In this document: positions 1 through 11,514 of the stretch, piece by piece
Layout: the number at the start of each line of letters is the position of its first letter
Position numbering within the stretch: the stretch's first letter is position 1
Source: Tretioscincus oriximinensis
Lineage: Eukaryota > Chordata > Lepidosauria > Squamata > Gymnophthalmidae
Length of the DNA stretch: 64,000 bases
NCBI GenBank assembly: GCA_022410635.1
Contig: JAJVDF010000127.1
Location: 124,001-188,000, forward strand
Reading direction: 5' to 3'
The notes under the pieces: model-generated
The model's input: the letters and a program-made list of their open reading frames with translations, nothing else
Told to the model about the DNA's origin: nothing
Databases searched by the model: none
Program-made: the position numbers and the translations under genes

Positions 1-800
1 TTTTTGATACTAAAAATGGCGACGTTTTCATTACACGATCAGCGTGTAATCATTCGATTTCACCATTTGCGTAGTGTGACACCAATTGAAATTCATCACC
101 AGTTGAGTGAGACATGTGATGATGGTGCCATGGATGTGTCAAATGTGCGTTCCTGATTGCGTCAGTTCAAAGAAGGAAGAACTTGCACCAGTCGGTCTGT
201 TGACATGATCGACCGAGTGGAAAAATGTGTTTTGGAGGATCGCCGAAAGAGTGTGCAACAGATCGCTTCCAAAGTTGGCATTACCGTGGGATCTGCACAC
301 ACAATCCTGCATGATAACCTGAAAATGCGAAAAGTGTCCTCCAGGTGGGTACCACGAATGCTGACAATCACAAGGTTGCGCGTGTGGCATGCTGCCAGGC
401 AATGTTGACGNGTGATGACGACATGAACGATACTTTCTTTTCATCGGGCGAACGTGATGCAGGAGTTTCTTCGTGCAAACAACTTTGAAGTGATTGCTCA
501 TGCTCCCTACTCGCCTGATCTTGCTCCTAGCGACTTTTGGCTCTTTTCAACAACAAAAGACACTCTCCATGGCCCCACATTCACCAGCCGTGCCACTATT
601 GCATCAGCGATTTTCCAGTGGTCAAAACAGACTCCTAAAGAAGCGTTCGCAGCAGCCATGGAAACATGGCGGCGATGTTGTGAAAAATGTGTGAAGCAAC
701 AGTGAGAATACATCGAGAAGTGACAGAAGATTCAAATTTTTGGTGTGATTGGTTAGTGAGAAAAAAATTCAGAGGTGTTATAACTTGAATGCACCTCGTA
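1..800 (+). mobile_element. Mariner (Tc1/mariner) element, left end outside window
   Basis: This is the body of the element carrying the decayed transposase. The left terminal inverted repeat lies upstream of base 1 or is lost. About 95 bases follow the transposase frame and probably end near 800 (gaatgcacctcgta), but I could not pair this end with a left repeat, so the border is approximate. Confidence 0.6.
16..729 (+). pseudogene. Decayed, internally deleted mariner-type transposase
   Basis: One reading frame beginning ATG at 16 runs through the window's first 730 bases with in-frame stops at 154-156, 406-408, about 430 and 703-705. The N-terminal part (16-150) and the 157-408 part read as the helix-turn-helix DNA-binding half of a mariner transposase, including a MRKVSSRWVPRML stretch. 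The C-terminal part has the family signature YSPDLAPSDFWLF at 508-546, which holds the last acidic residue of the mariner D,D34D triad, and the usual basic C-terminus. The region that should hold the first two catalytic aspartates is missing between about 405 and 450, so the protein would be about 230 residues instead of about 340. In life it would cut and paste the element at TA sites in the nucleus. With stops and an internal deletion it cannot be active. The mariner assignment is secure; the subfamily is not. Confidence 0.85.
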
Positions 801-1018
801 GAAAAGTACAACATTTCCAACACATTTTCATGTCAGTCAGTGAGTTAAGCATAATGCATAATTTTGGATGTGGCTAAGAGTAACTTATGTAACCTAGTTT
901 TGTACAAGAATAAAACAAATTTTCCTTTTAGGTAGAGGTAAATTGCATGGAATTTACTGGGAACTCCAATTTGACTCTTTTTAAAATAAATAAATAAATA
1001 AACGTTTTACTGACATTC
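801..1018. other. Unique AT-rich spacer
   Basis: No recognisable gene. It contains a short (AAAT)n run near 985-1002. Confidence 0.5.
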
Positions 1019-1025
1019 ATAACAT

Positions 1026-1223
1026 TAGGCTGACCAGATGACCCCTTTTTGGGGGGAGGGGTAAAAACCTGGTTTTGCGGTGCCTCCCGGATTTTCCTGA
1101 GGGGAAAAGAAATTTAAAAAGATTTTTTTTCGAAAAAAAAATCTATTTTGAAAAAAAATTCCTCAGCACTCCAAAACCGGGTTTCTACCCCTGTCCTAAA
1201 AAAGGGGTCATCTGGTCAGCCTA
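1026..1223. mobile_element. Palindromic hAT-like MITE, family TAGGCTGACCAG (copy 1)
   Basis: The whole element is an inverted repeat that starts TAGGCTGACCAGATGACCCC and ends with its reverse complement. The arms are joined by an A/T-rich apex (ttttttttcgaaaaaaaa). It is flanked by the direct repeat ataacat at 1019-1025 and 1224-1230, which fits a target-site duplication. It codes for nothing. Copies also lie at 4362, 7555 and 25539. Confidence 0.85.
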
Positions 1224-1230
1224 ATAACAT

Positions 1231-2190
1231 ACATATGGAAAACTAATAATCGAGGGACAATTCCATCTAGATATTGCAGAAACGATAGGGTGACTTGTGT
1301 TACTTAGCTTCAATGTTATTAGGTATAAGACATTAATGTATAAGGAGCAGATTAAATTGGGAAGAAAACTGGAAACCTCTAATAGACTCCATCTCTATCC
1401 CAAGTTATATAAAAGAAGAGATTTTTAGGATAATTAATATTTAACATTGAAGCACATATTGTATTGTTTTCAGTGGTCATCTAGAGGAGTGGGGGTTATT
1501 ATGGTAGGGGTGATTTAATGAAATTATTTAATTATTTGTTTTTAGTGTGCATGCTATGAACTTAATCAGTACAACCAAATTTCATTTTTCAGAACCTNTG
1601 CTTCTTAGGCTTGTTGAAAAAATACTGGCATGCCCCAAAATAAACATGGAATAGGTCTGTGCACTCTGCCTAAATGCTTTGGAGAGAACAGAAGATTCAA
1701 ATGTAATTGACTGATGAATGCTGCCCTGTAAACCATAGCACAAAAGACTACCCAAGAGGAACATATTTCTACCTTTAAGCATTAAAACATCCTGATTTAG
1801 ATTTTTCACAGTGTTCTACTTCCTGCTTTTGGCAGCCTTGACCTCTGCAAGAGACCAAGTTTGCTGCCAAGTATGAGTTGGAATATGCACACACAGGCCA
1901 TCCTTAAAGCTAATTTGGAGTGGATGATCTTGCTGTATTCCATCCCTAGCAGTTATGCTTTCTTAAAAGGCAGCTGCCAGAAATAGATTGGCTGCAAGCT
2001 TTCAGGAACAATAATCACACATGGAAACAGTGAGCAAAGGTTGTTGCATGTATGGTAGAAATTTAAAATATCTTGAGGATTTTGTCATGGGGAATAATGT
2101 TGAAAACTAGAGGAGCTCAGGTTTTTCCTAGGGATTTTAAAATGGGTTAAGTGGCAGGATTATGATGGCTCTTACTCATTAACTAGCTAA
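1231..2190. other. No gene recognised
   Basis: About 960 bases of AT-rich unique-looking DNA. Short ORFs here show no family motif. Confidence 0.5.
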
Positions 2191-2191
2191 A

Positions 2192-2338
2192 AGAAGAAGA
2201 ACTGGGTTCTTTTACCCCGCTTTTCTCACATTTCAAAGGGACTCAAAGTGGCTTACAAGGGTATTTTTGCCCGAAGGCTGACATTCTATCTTCCCCACCA
2301 AGCTCTAGTAGTTCCCATGTATCTACTTGCAGTTGTTA
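2192..2338 (-). mobile_element. tRNA-derived SINE type A, 3' half
   Basis: On the plus strand it begins with the GAA-rich tail, then a body matching the copy at 48.9 kb (accccgcttttctcac, then aaagggactcaaagtgg). It stops after tatctacttgcagt, so the tRNA-like head is missing. Confidence 0.8.
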
Positions 2339-2820
2339 CACATCTATACCACCCTGTACCTGGCAGTCTCAGAGTGGTTAACCATAAAAGTCAAATTAAC
2401 ATATTAAAATAGCAATATCTGAAAGTAGGGAAGGGAGAGCAGTTTTTTCAGCCAAAGGCCAGGTTAAAGAGATGCATCTTCAGAATTCTTCTGAATACAT
2501 AGAGAGATGATGACCGACACCAAGATGGAGCAAGAGGCAGTACTCCTGAAATATCATTTGCAGGGACTCATGAAGAGCTGCATCTGATGGGCCTCTGTAT
2601 GAGATAGAATGCTGGAGTAGATGGGCTCTGGCCTGATCCAATATGGCTCTTCTTATGTTCTTATGACTCACCTCAAGGGGGAAACTGTTCCATAGTCTGG
2701 GGGCTGCCACGGAGAATGCCCTATTCTGGGTTCCCATCCTCTTTGCCTTTAAGAGAGATGATACAGTCAGAAGGACTTCCTCTGCAGTTATTAAGGCACT
2801 CACAGTTTGGTACTGGAGAA
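2339..2820 (-). mobile_element. L2/CR1-clade LINE (LINE-A) 3' end, split by a CR1 piece
   Basis: The plus strand shows the characteristic antisense tail (ataccaccctgtacc, then cagtctcagagtgg). The minus-strand frame at 2480-2803 includes RAFSVAAPRLWNSFPLEV, a motif found near the C-terminus of reverse-transcriptase proteins in the L2/CR1 group. The copy is 5'-truncated and interrupted at about 2495-2672 by a plus-strand CR1 3' end. Confidence 0.8.
2495..2672 (+). mobile_element. CR1 LINE 3' end nested in LINE-A
   Basis: It reads through tgctggagtagatgggctct to the terminal cttcttatgttcttatg, the 3' end of the CR1 type seen elsewhere in this window. LINE-A sequence resumes immediately after it (actcacctcaaggggg). 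Confidence 0.8.
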
Positions 2821-3384
2821 GGCATTTCTTTCTTTTTTTTAACCGTAATTTTTCATCCCTGTATGAATCCTTCAGATATCCCTGATATTACATTGTCTCT
2901 GTATGAAGTAATTACATCAGATTTCAAAAAACAAAATCCTCCAAAATACCATTCGAATGATTTATTCAAATAGCCTAGCATCAAGCCTGAACAATCTGAC
3001 NTTTGCTAATGATGTTCATTTTTTGTTGTTTTGTTTGTGTGGTAGAGAGATGTGCATGCTCTCAGTGTGCTCGTGAACTATTTTATTGAGCAATCAATTA
3101 TTTGTATTTAAATTCAAAATCTGTCTTTTGCTGGGAATCGAGGGTGGATGAGGCTTTTGCTTTTTTCTGCTCAAGAATGCCCAGAAATATTCAGTGGGGC
3201 AATGCGTGAGACAGTCTTATTCTGGGCTGTATCTCAAGTGCTTAGTTATGTCAACAAAGTGATGCCTGGGTCACACTGACCTGATGTACTTGTCAGATAT
3301 AGGCATAGCATGGTATCAGGCTGCTGGATTAGGTGGGTCATTTAATGAGGGTCTTCTCAACATTCTTATGTTTCCAAATCAATT
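2821..3384. other. No gene recognised
   Basis: Unique AT-rich DNA. A weak CR1-like phrase (cattcttatgtttcc) lies near 3361 but is too short to call. Confidence 0.45.
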
Positions 3385-3475
3385 TTATTTTTATTTATTT
3401 ATTTACATTTTTATACCACCCTATACATGAAGGTCTAAGGGTCGTTAACAATAAAATCCTAGCCACTCAAAGAAG
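3385..3475 (-). mobile_element. LINE-A 3' tail fragment
   Basis: A tttatttatttatttac run is followed by ataccaccctatacatg and gaaggtctaagggtcg, the antisense of the LINE-A 3' end. It is interrupted by the following SINE tail. Confidence 0.75.
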
Positions 3476-3489
3476 GGAAACTCCACTTG

Positions 3490-4135
3490 AAGAAGAAGAA
3501 GAAGAAGAAGAAGAAGANNNNNNNNNNNNNNNNNNNNNNNNNNNNNNNNNNNNNNNNNNNNNNNNNNNNNNNNNNNNNNNNNNNNNNNNNNNNNNNNNNN
3601 NNNNNNNNNNNNNNNNNNNNNNNNNNNNNNNNNNNNNNNNNNNNNNNNNNNNNNNNNNNNNNNNNNNNNNNNNNNNNNNNNNNNNNNNNNNNNNNNNNNN
3701 NNNNNNNNNNNNNNNNNNNNNNNNNNNNNNNNNNNNNNNNNNNNNNNNNNNNNNNNNNNNNNNNNNNNNNNNNNNNNNNNNNNNNNNNNNNNNNNNNAGG
3801 AGAAGGAGAAGGAGAAGGAGAAGGAGAAGGAGAAGGAGAAAAATTGGGTTCTTATACCCCGCTTTTCTCACCTTTCAAAGGGACTCAAAGTGGCTTACAA
3901 GGGTATTTTTTCCCAAAGGCTCACATTCTATCTTCCCCACCAGGTTCTGGTGGTTCCCATGTATCCACTTGCAGTCAGTTGCAATTTCTTGCAATTCATG
4001 CTTTCGAATAGCTGGGTTGGCTAGAGCTACAGGCTAGTGGAAGATGCTCACCCCTCTCCACGTCCGACACAGGGCTTCGAAACCCCATCTCCCAGCTGAG
4101 AGACGGATTCCTTAGTGACTGAGCTATCCGTGCAT
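3490..4135 (-). mobile_element. SINE type A with expanded purine tail containing a gap
   Basis: The tail on the plus strand is (GAA)n at 3490-3517, then 280 Ns, then a GGAGAA-type run at 3798-3841. The SINE body follows (3842-4135) and ends in a tRNA-like head read on the minus strand: ATGCACGGATAGCTCAGTCA (A box) and GGGTTTCGAAGCCCTG (B box). The body is near full length. Confidence 0.9.
3518..3797. other. Assembly gap, 280 Ns
   Basis: A run of N lies between two purine-rich repeat tracts. The true length of the tract is unknown. ORFs translated across it are artefacts. Confidence 0.99.
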
Positions 4136-4361
4136 ATTTCCATTGTATTTGCATCCATTGTGCTGGGAAGAAGCATTTGAAATAAATAATCTTAAGCACA
4201 TGTATTAAGCACCCTGATAACCACATTCTGTAGATAACCACATCCTCTATTCATTCTTCAGTAACCTACTATAGGGAAATGACATGCTTCCAATATTGTC
4301 GCCCATCAAGACTTGATAGCTCCAACTGCCACTGATGCCCTGGAATCATTAAACTTCTGAT

Positions 4362-4531
4362 TAGGCTGACCAGATGATACCTCTTGGGGGATGCTTCCCA
4401 GTTTTGTTCTGAGGAAAACACATTCAAAAAAAAATATTTTTGGGAAAAACTTTTCCTCAGAAAAAAATGGGAGGCACCTCAAAACCGGGTTTTCAACCCC
4501 CCCCCCCCCAATGGGTCATCTGGTCAGCTTA
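4362..4531. mobile_element. Palindromic hAT-like MITE, family TAGGCTGACCAG (copy 2)
   Basis: It starts TAGGCTGACCAGATGA and ends GGGTCATCTGGTCAGCTTA, with fold-back arms between. Flanks are cttctgat (4354-4361) and cttatgat (4532-4539), an 8-bp target-site duplication with one mismatch. That length fits the hAT superfamily. Confidence 0.85.
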
Positions 4532-4589
4532 CTTATGATACATAGGGTACATCCCTGCTCATGATTTTTAATGAGGTGGAGGCAACATC

Positions 4590-4870
4590 ATGTTCAGTCC
4601 ACCCCAAGAGGCCACAAATGTTCAGGGAGCGACTTGAGGCTACCTGTAAAAGTTAATTGGCTCTCAGCTCACAGAGAATGCTGGGAATTATAGTAAAGGT
4701 AAGTGCAGCAATACCTTATGGGCTTCTCATGTGATTAGATTGCTAGGCAATGTATCGGAGCAGTGTGGAAACTTGAGGTAGGTGAGGCAGGCTTGCGAAC
4801 GCATTTTTCTGGACTTTAAAAGAAAAAGGAAGTCTATCCATGTGGTGGGGAAGGGACCATACTATGCTTT
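4590..4870 (+). repeat. Dispersed repeat with ZNF143-like motif (family Z, copy a)
   Basis: It shares ttggctctcagctcacagag, then a CTGGGAATTATAGT block and gcagcaataccttatggg, with the copy at 56.4 kb. The minus strand at 4674-4694 reads ACTATAATTCCCAGCATTCT, close to the ZNF143/STAF site. No coding capacity. Whether the family is a SINE or a DNA transposon is not settled. Confidence 0.7.
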
Positions 4871-6335
4871 TGGTACAATGTAACAGTGGAAAAATCTGTT
4901 TTGTTCTTGTCTTGGTTTCCTGGATATCATAGTTTGTTTTCTATATACTAATGCTTAGCACATATACACAGTCTGCAACAAGAAAAGTGGCCCATTTTTT
5001 TCACACTGAGTGCCATTAAGCTAAGACGTCAGCATTTGGACACTTGATTGTAAAGTATTAAGTCTGCGAACTATTTATTTTCAAAGAGTGGGATATTCTT
5101 ATACATTAGGATTTATAATGGTTTTGCTTGAATTGAATTTTCTGCCAGCCAATGCATAGAAATCTAATTGATTTAATCTGATCATATGATTTAGACCACA
5201 GCGTCCAAAGGCAGCCAGCCAAGGCATCCCACAGCTGTGAATACTTCCAGATGACATAAACAAGCAAGCCAAGCCAGATGGTTCATAATTTNAGAGCTAT
5301 TGCTTATTCTAATAGCTACAAATCTCAACTAGGAAAGCCAAAGCCAACATCTCCCACTTTCAGACTCCCATCCAGACAGCACCAAAAGGCTGACCAAATA
5401 TTGGCAACAATCTGGGGTGAATGCCAGATGCAGCAATCTCCTTCCCCTTCTAAAAGTAAGGACCTGATGTGAATAATCTTTGAAATGCTTGCAGGGTCCC
5501 CCTTATCTATGGAGTCAGTTTGGGGGACATCCAGATGCCACCTCCCTGTCATAATGATGTTTTAGCTAGAATTTCAGAACCTGGGCAGCAGTATTATCAA
5601 ATATATGCCATTCAGTTATGTGCCATTCTGCTTGTAGATTTAGGCCCCTTACGCCTGTTAAGTAAAACCTGCAATCTAAAAGAGATGGTGGAATATTCTT
5701 CATTTTCTTTTTCAATTGTGACCTGAATTTGCAAATCTAATTTGTCACAACACCCCACACTAACAGGAAACTGGTGGTTGATGAATTCATTCTTGGTTGG
5801 AAGCAGACATATAAAAGAAAGTATTCAGTGGTATTAAGACAGACATAGACAAGTTTTTAAAGGCTGAACATCCATTCGGGTTGACCAAAAATGAGGTTTA
5901 AATCTTTGGCCCAAATGCTTGAACAGAAAGTGAGCGTTCTAACGGTAGGGCCACCTATGGCCTTCTACAGTAGTATGGGTTTTGTTGTTTCAAAATACTT
6001 TATTTAGTTTTAACACTTTATTTAGTTTCAATAAAAAATGATATCATTTAAAAATTGGCTGCAGCTACACGATGATTACCTGCCTCTTCCTTAGCGCGAT
6101 GTTCCTCTTCTTTCACCTTCAGGCCACATTGACCAAATAGAGGCTTTGCTGTGCATCAGCAATAAAAGGGTGAGAATCAGCTTTTTTCCCCTTCTAAGCC
6201 TTTGTGTATTGGCTCTCAAGCAAATAAAGCAGCAAGAGATACCTTTGTATCTGCAGGTATCTGCAGCCTTTGTTTACACTGTTTCAAAATACACCCCCCC
6301 TTTTTCAACTCTCCCACGATCCTCCCATTCATATT
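4871..6335. other. No gene recognised
   Basis: About 1.46 kb of unique AT-rich DNA. Short ORFs at 5278-5472 and 5520-5726 show no recognisable motif and no splice context. Confidence 0.5.
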
Positions 6336-6341
6336 TTACAT

Positions 6342-6381
<40 letters not shown>

Positions 6382-6482
6382 TACTTATACCCTGCCCAAG
6401 ATCACCCAGCTGGCTCCATGGAGGAGTGTGGAATCAAACCAGGAGACTACCAGATAAGAGTCCAACTCTAACCACAACACCA
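6336..6482 (-). mobile_element. SINE type B on a (TTTA)n tail
   Basis: A (TTTA)n run (6344-6381) is followed by acccagctggctccatggag, then aatcaaaccaggag, then agagtccaactctaacc. This is the antisense of a tRNA-headed SINE whose B-box region is GATTCxxxC-like. The head ends near 6482. The (TTTA)n tract may belong to a LINE-A tail joined to the SINE. Confidence 0.7.
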
Positions 6483-6900
6483 ATCAATATTCACCAGATG
6501 GTTCAAATCTGGAATACTAAATTGTGTCTTGATTTCATCACTTCACTCCTTATATTTGCCCTCAAGTAATTTGTTACTAAAATGATTGTGGATTTTGCTC
6601 ATCTATTCCTCGCTGGAAAATCTGTGTGGAACCTGAGAGAGGAAAGTAGGCGAAAGCAGGAAGAAGACAATACTGCACATGTCAGCCAGTTTCTGGCAGT
6701 TCTGTTGCTGACATCTTCTCGCAATATCTGTCTTCCCATAAAGGCTCACCACATACCAGACTGTTCAGTGGAAGAGCGCTGATTCCTGAAAAGATCATCC
6801 ATCTGTTATTTCAGATCCTACCACCGCCTGTCGCCATATTCAGGGCAAGGCAGAGGTCCAAAACAAGCTTTTTACTTGCCTCCCATTACTGATGCCTCCA
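6483..6900. other. No gene recognised
   Basis: About 420 bases of unique-looking sequence. The ORF at 6582-6782 has no recognisable motif. Confidence 0.45.
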
Positions 6901-6904
6901 GAAC

Positions 6905-7554
6905 TATGGCTGCGTGCACACGACGAGCTAAGAAGCGCTACAAAGAAAAGCTAAAAAGCNTGTCTGTGCACACCACAAAGCTATATTCTTGTGATACGCA
7001 GTCAGCTCTGCCACATTGCTTTGTCTGTGCCCTCCTTCAAGCCAGCCCTCTGCCTGCTTTCTGGGGTTGCTGCCTAGAGATCAGCTCGATGAGGCGATGA
7101 GCAGGACGTCGTTACTGTAAAATGGTTCAGCTGAGGCAAGAAGGAGAAGGTGGGGAGGTTGACAAGACGTTTCAATGCTGCTCGTTGCTTCNCCAACCCG
7201 ATCTCCAGGCAGCAGCCCCCAAAAGCAGACGGAGGGCTGGATTTGCTTAGGAAAAGGCGGGCAGATTTCCCCACCGAATCAAGGAGGCAGCACTTCCCTG
7301 TCATCTTCCCCCTCCTGTCTCTCGCACTAATGTGTTCACACGGGAGAGGAAGGGGGTTGTTACAAGATGACAGAGGTCGGCTGCGAGATGTCAGAGGTTC
7401 TCAGCAATGATACCTGATTATTCCAGCAATAGTTTATTCCGGGATAAATGGCGTTTATTCTGGGATGACTGCTGAAAGATGCTTAACATGTGTGCCAGAA
7501 CCTCCCTCATCTCACGCCGATTGAGAAAGAAAATAGCTGTGTGCACGGACCCAA
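6905..7554. mobile_element. Non-autonomous TIR element, family GGCTGCATNCACACGACGA (copy 1)
   Basis: The left end tatggctgcgtgcacacgac matches the copies at 31.8 and 52.2 kb. The right part (cagcaatagtttattccggg, then gaaaatagctgtgtgcacgg) also matches both. A GC-rich inner inverted repeat has arms at 7042-7088 and 7196-7240. No transposase frame. The end abuts a MITE at 7555. Confidence 0.8.
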
Positions 7555-7732
7555 TAGGCTGACCAGATGACCCCTTTTGGGGGGGGGGTTGAAAACCCAT
7601 TTTTGGGGTGCTTCTCGTTTTTTTCTGAGGAAAAAAAAATAAAGAAACAAAAAATTGTGATTTTTTTTTNAAAAAAACAATTTCCTCAGAAAAAACTGGG
7701 AGGCGCCGCAAAGCCCATGAGACAACCAGATG
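7555..7732. mobile_element. Palindromic hAT-like MITE, family TAGGCTGACCAG (copy 3, right end damaged)
   Basis: It begins TAGGCTGACCAGATGACCCC and shows the tgaggaaaa / tttcctcag fold-back. The right arm decays after gggaggcgccgcaaagccca, leaving only caaccagatg of the terminal repeat. The left end sits exactly at the end of the preceding TIR element. Confidence 0.8.
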
Positions 7733-8229
7733 TAACTGTGGCATTCTCAATACAGCTCCATCAATAGTTCATAATGCCAGGTTTCCAGTAATATAGAGTT
7801 ACCATAAAATAATGATAATAAAAGATTAGAACAACGCAGCAGCTTTGAAGGATGTGGATAAAGTGGAATTTCATGAGCTGTAGGTATGATAAACTATCTG
7901 CTAAAATTTCCTCTGCATATTCATTAAAGCAGCATTGCTCTGTGCGTGCAAAAGAAACTAAACCATTTCAGAAGTGCTTCAGGAACAATGGAGTATAACT
8001 CTTGTGTACTCACCTCAGCCCATTTCTAAATCACTTTTCTAAGTCTGGAATGTTCAAACAAGGGGAAAACTGGGGAATTATTCCACCTTGGAACAAACTC
8101 TAGGGCCCTACATGGTAATCCACTTTCAGTTTGAGACAATAAATCAGCAAAGCAGCTAGCTGGTTTCTTTTTGCGTTCTCTTTATTCAGGAACCCAACTT
8201 TGGCTACAAAGTAGTACAAAGGCTAAAGG
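7733..8229. other. No gene recognised
   Basis: About 500 bases of AT-rich unique-looking DNA. Confidence 0.45.
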
Positions 8230-8620
8230 CCTTTCTCTACCATTGGGCAAATCCCCATGATAGAGTTTGCCTCACTTAAAAAGCAACAACATTTTGGCCA
8301 CTCACCCCCAAGTTACCTTAAGGCTTTCAATCTGCTGCAATTCTCACAGAGACTGCTGGGGATTGTAGTCTAATAAGCGCAGCAATGCCTTTGGGGGCTT
8401 GTCATGGAACACACTTGCCATAGCAATCGTGTCACAAGACAACCCCTGAGCTAATCAGACTACAATGCCCAGCATTCCCTGTGAGCCTGTATACAATTCC
8501 CAAGAATTATCTGCCAGCTGAAAGCCAATCAGCATTTTACAATTTGCATGCTGAAGCTTTAGGCAGCGTTGCTCTCAGTTTTACAAAATGGAGGCTGCTA
8601 AATCACATGACATGCAGTGG
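8230..8620. repeat. Family Z repeat, two copies head to head (copy d)
   Basis: Two inverted copies of the family core occur: on the minus strand GACTACAATCCCCAGCAG (8354-8371) and on the plus strand actacaatgcccagcattcc (8459-8478), each followed by a ctgtgag phrase. The block also has the family phrases gcgcagcaatgcctttggg and ccaatcagcattttac. Both cores resemble ZNF143 sites. Confidence 0.7.
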
Positions 8621-10370
8621 CTATTTACTCCTCAATAAAGAGCTTTGGAGTGCACGGAACACTGGGCGTGCATGTTTCCATGGGGCAGACAGAAGGTAAA
8701 GGTGCTTTCAAAGTGCTGTATATCGGGAATGGGGATCGAGCCTTTCAACAGAGAAAGCAAAGTTTGTGGCCATGGCCTATGTGTCAGATTTAGCCAAACT
8801 AGCTATTTGAAAAGACTTTGCAATTAGATAAATGGTTATCGTCACATCCGCTAAAACTGGTCTGGAGCTGGATCAATGTAGTGTGATGAGGATCTAAGCA
8901 GCTTCAGGGATTTTCTTTGTTTATTTTGAATTCAAAATTTGATCTATTGAAACAGTGGTGAATGATTTACAATGGAATTAAAATTAGTCATGAGGTAAAG
9001 AAAAAATGGGGAAAAATTATTCAATATATCCAGGGAACATCAGGTAGGTCAGTATGGAAACAGGAAAGCAAGACTTGTTTGGCTATGATGGTAAGATGGT
9101 TGTAAATAGGTGTATTCTACTCTACATTAGGGATGAGGGGAGGTTAGTGGAAGATTTGTAAATGTGAAGAAACATTGTATGCAATTGTGTATGATATATA
9201 TATTTTGAAAAATAAAACAAATCATGAAAAACCCCTAAGGCTTCGTCTTCACAGCCATCTTTCATATAAACACCATTCTGCTGTGCTAAATGCTGTGCAG
9301 AATTCCCCCGTTGACTGTATTCATACATTTGTTTATTACTATATTTAGTGTTCATTAGTTGACTGATTTTAATTAATCCCATTCATACCTTTACAATATA
9401 CTCCACGTTTTGCCTCTCTGTGCAAAGAAGACCTGAATCTCGTAAAATCTAAACTAAGTCACATGGACAAAGAACAAAATAAGCAGTAGATGGCGGTATT
9501 GCACTCTGGATCTTGTAATAACATATTTTGATCAGACCAATCAGATTACTGTATTAACTTATCTATGGCTCTCCTGAAAGAAACAACCCACCCACCCACA
9601 CACACACACCNCACCGCCCTCCCATCTCCGCCCCACAGAGAAAAAACACTCCTGGATAGAGTTCATGCTAATTGTCCCATATATTTTTTTGGTTAGCAGA
9701 CTGCAAGTTATCATCTTGAGAATTCGTTGTTTCAGGCATTAGCATTGTCTTCAAGTTGAAAGAACATAAATTGAAAACAAAGCTGTATGCGTGAAATGTC
9801 TGAAAAATTGCTCTGAGCCACAGGAAACTATAGCAGATAGCAGATCTAGATAGAACAGCTTCATCTGCAAAGCGTTAACCTTCTACCACCCTGTCTCAAA
9901 GATGTGACTGTCCAAAATTAAGATCATATGTGAAAGAATGCAAGTCACTTCCTGCGTTGGATTTTTGCCCCAGTAAGAAACAGACTCAGTCAACAGANCA
10001 CTGACTCCAGAGCATCTGCGAAAGCCACTGGGAATAGCTTTGGGTAAGGTGGCCCAGGACGATGAATTCTGCGGATTTAGAATGACCATTTGAACTGCTA
10101 ATGCTGTCCAGGTAGCCAGTTCAGTTTCCATTACTGCAATCTACAGAATCAAGTAAAAACAGGGGGGAAAGATAAGAGGAGGAGAGGTGGGATGGTGGAA
10201 GGGAGGGAGGGAGGAAGGGAAGAAACACTTTGTATATTCAGGAAAGGTAACACTATCCTAGAATGCATGGAAAAAAAGGAAACTGGAAATATTTAGATCT
10301 TTTCTGACATTATAGGGAGGGTTGGAGAGAGGAAGGGTATGGATCTTTTAAATTGTTTTATTGATGTATA
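8621..10370. other. No gene recognised
   Basis: 1.75 kb of unique AT-rich DNA. It holds a short CCA/CA-rich run at 9586-9613 and a GGGA-rich run at 10190-10225, both simple sequence. Confidence 0.5.
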
Positions 10371-10383
10371 TAATAATAATAAT

Positions 10384-10471
<88 letters not shown>
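10371..10471 (+). repeat. (TAA)n microsatellite
   Basis: About 100 bases of AAT/TAA trinucleotides with one interruption near 10390 (aattaataa). Confidence 0.97.
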
Positions 10472-11514
10472 TAAAAAAAATTATTTATTTACCCTGTTAC
10501 CTGTCCTGAGACCAATGATGAAGTGTGGGACATAAACCACTCACCAGATTAATAAATTATAAGTGCGGGGTTTTTTAATAGCTCACTTTTTATTCTGTTC
10601 TCCACATTTTAAAGGGTTGTTTCTATGTTTCACATTATTCAACAAATAAGTGTCATTTTTGACCCTGCCCAGATACTAGGAATAAGCAAGTGTCCAATGA
10701 ATGCTATGTGGGATGCTTTTGTCATGCGAGGCTGGCCTGATCTTGGCATTCAGGCATTCTTAGTAGACGTTATCTTGACTTTGCCCTCCCTGAAAGGGCA
10801 GAATGCTTCCAACACTCTCTGGTTTCTAGCCCTCAGTAGAAAATTGGACAGGATTATTCTGCATCCCCCTCTCTCAAATATTCCATGCTAGGCACTTCAT
10901 GCTTGGATAGGATAGTGCCATGTGGATTTCAGACAACCTATGCCATCTCAGCTCTCTTTGCTAACTATGAGGTGTGCCCAGCCTCTGAAGACCAGGAAAA
11001 TTTATTTCCTTTAAAAGTTTTATGAAGAGTCATTTCAGTGGTGTATCACTTCTAGTGGTGCTTTCTGGAACACTGCTGAAAAGAGGAATCAATGAATCAC
11101 TAGCATGACAATAGACCTCATTGTCAAAGTAAAGTGACAGAACAGGATTAGGAAAAATTACTGCACAGCAAGCCTGGCACAGAGAGGGAGGCATATTTCA
11201 TTGGACCAGATGAAAAGCTATTTCGTAGCTTGAGGGAGGGCAGGCTTATGCCTCTTTCATTTGGGATGGAATGGCTTTGCATCAAAATGAAAAATAAAAT
11301 CCGATAGGCAACAGATGGAGATGTTCAGTATAAAGTCAGGAAGGAAAAGGAAGAGACGTGGAAGTTAAAGGCAGAGTATATAATCTCAAGCTGTGCTATG
11401 GCAGAAAGCCAAAGCATTGTTGCAGCAAATTTAAATGGAAAGAGCTGACAATGTTACCGGATCATAAAATGGACTAAGAAATAGGGGGAACAGATCTGCA
11501 GCAGGAATTATGAT
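10472..11514. other. No gene recognised
   Basis: About 1 kb. The 88-codon ORF at 10625-10891 has no recognisable domain and no splice or promoter context, so it is treated as chance. Confidence 0.5.

Noticed and set aside
3333..4037. Long ORFs (up to 234 codons) on both strands
   Set aside because: Most codons are N or a trinucleotide repeat. They are translations of a gap and a SINE tail.
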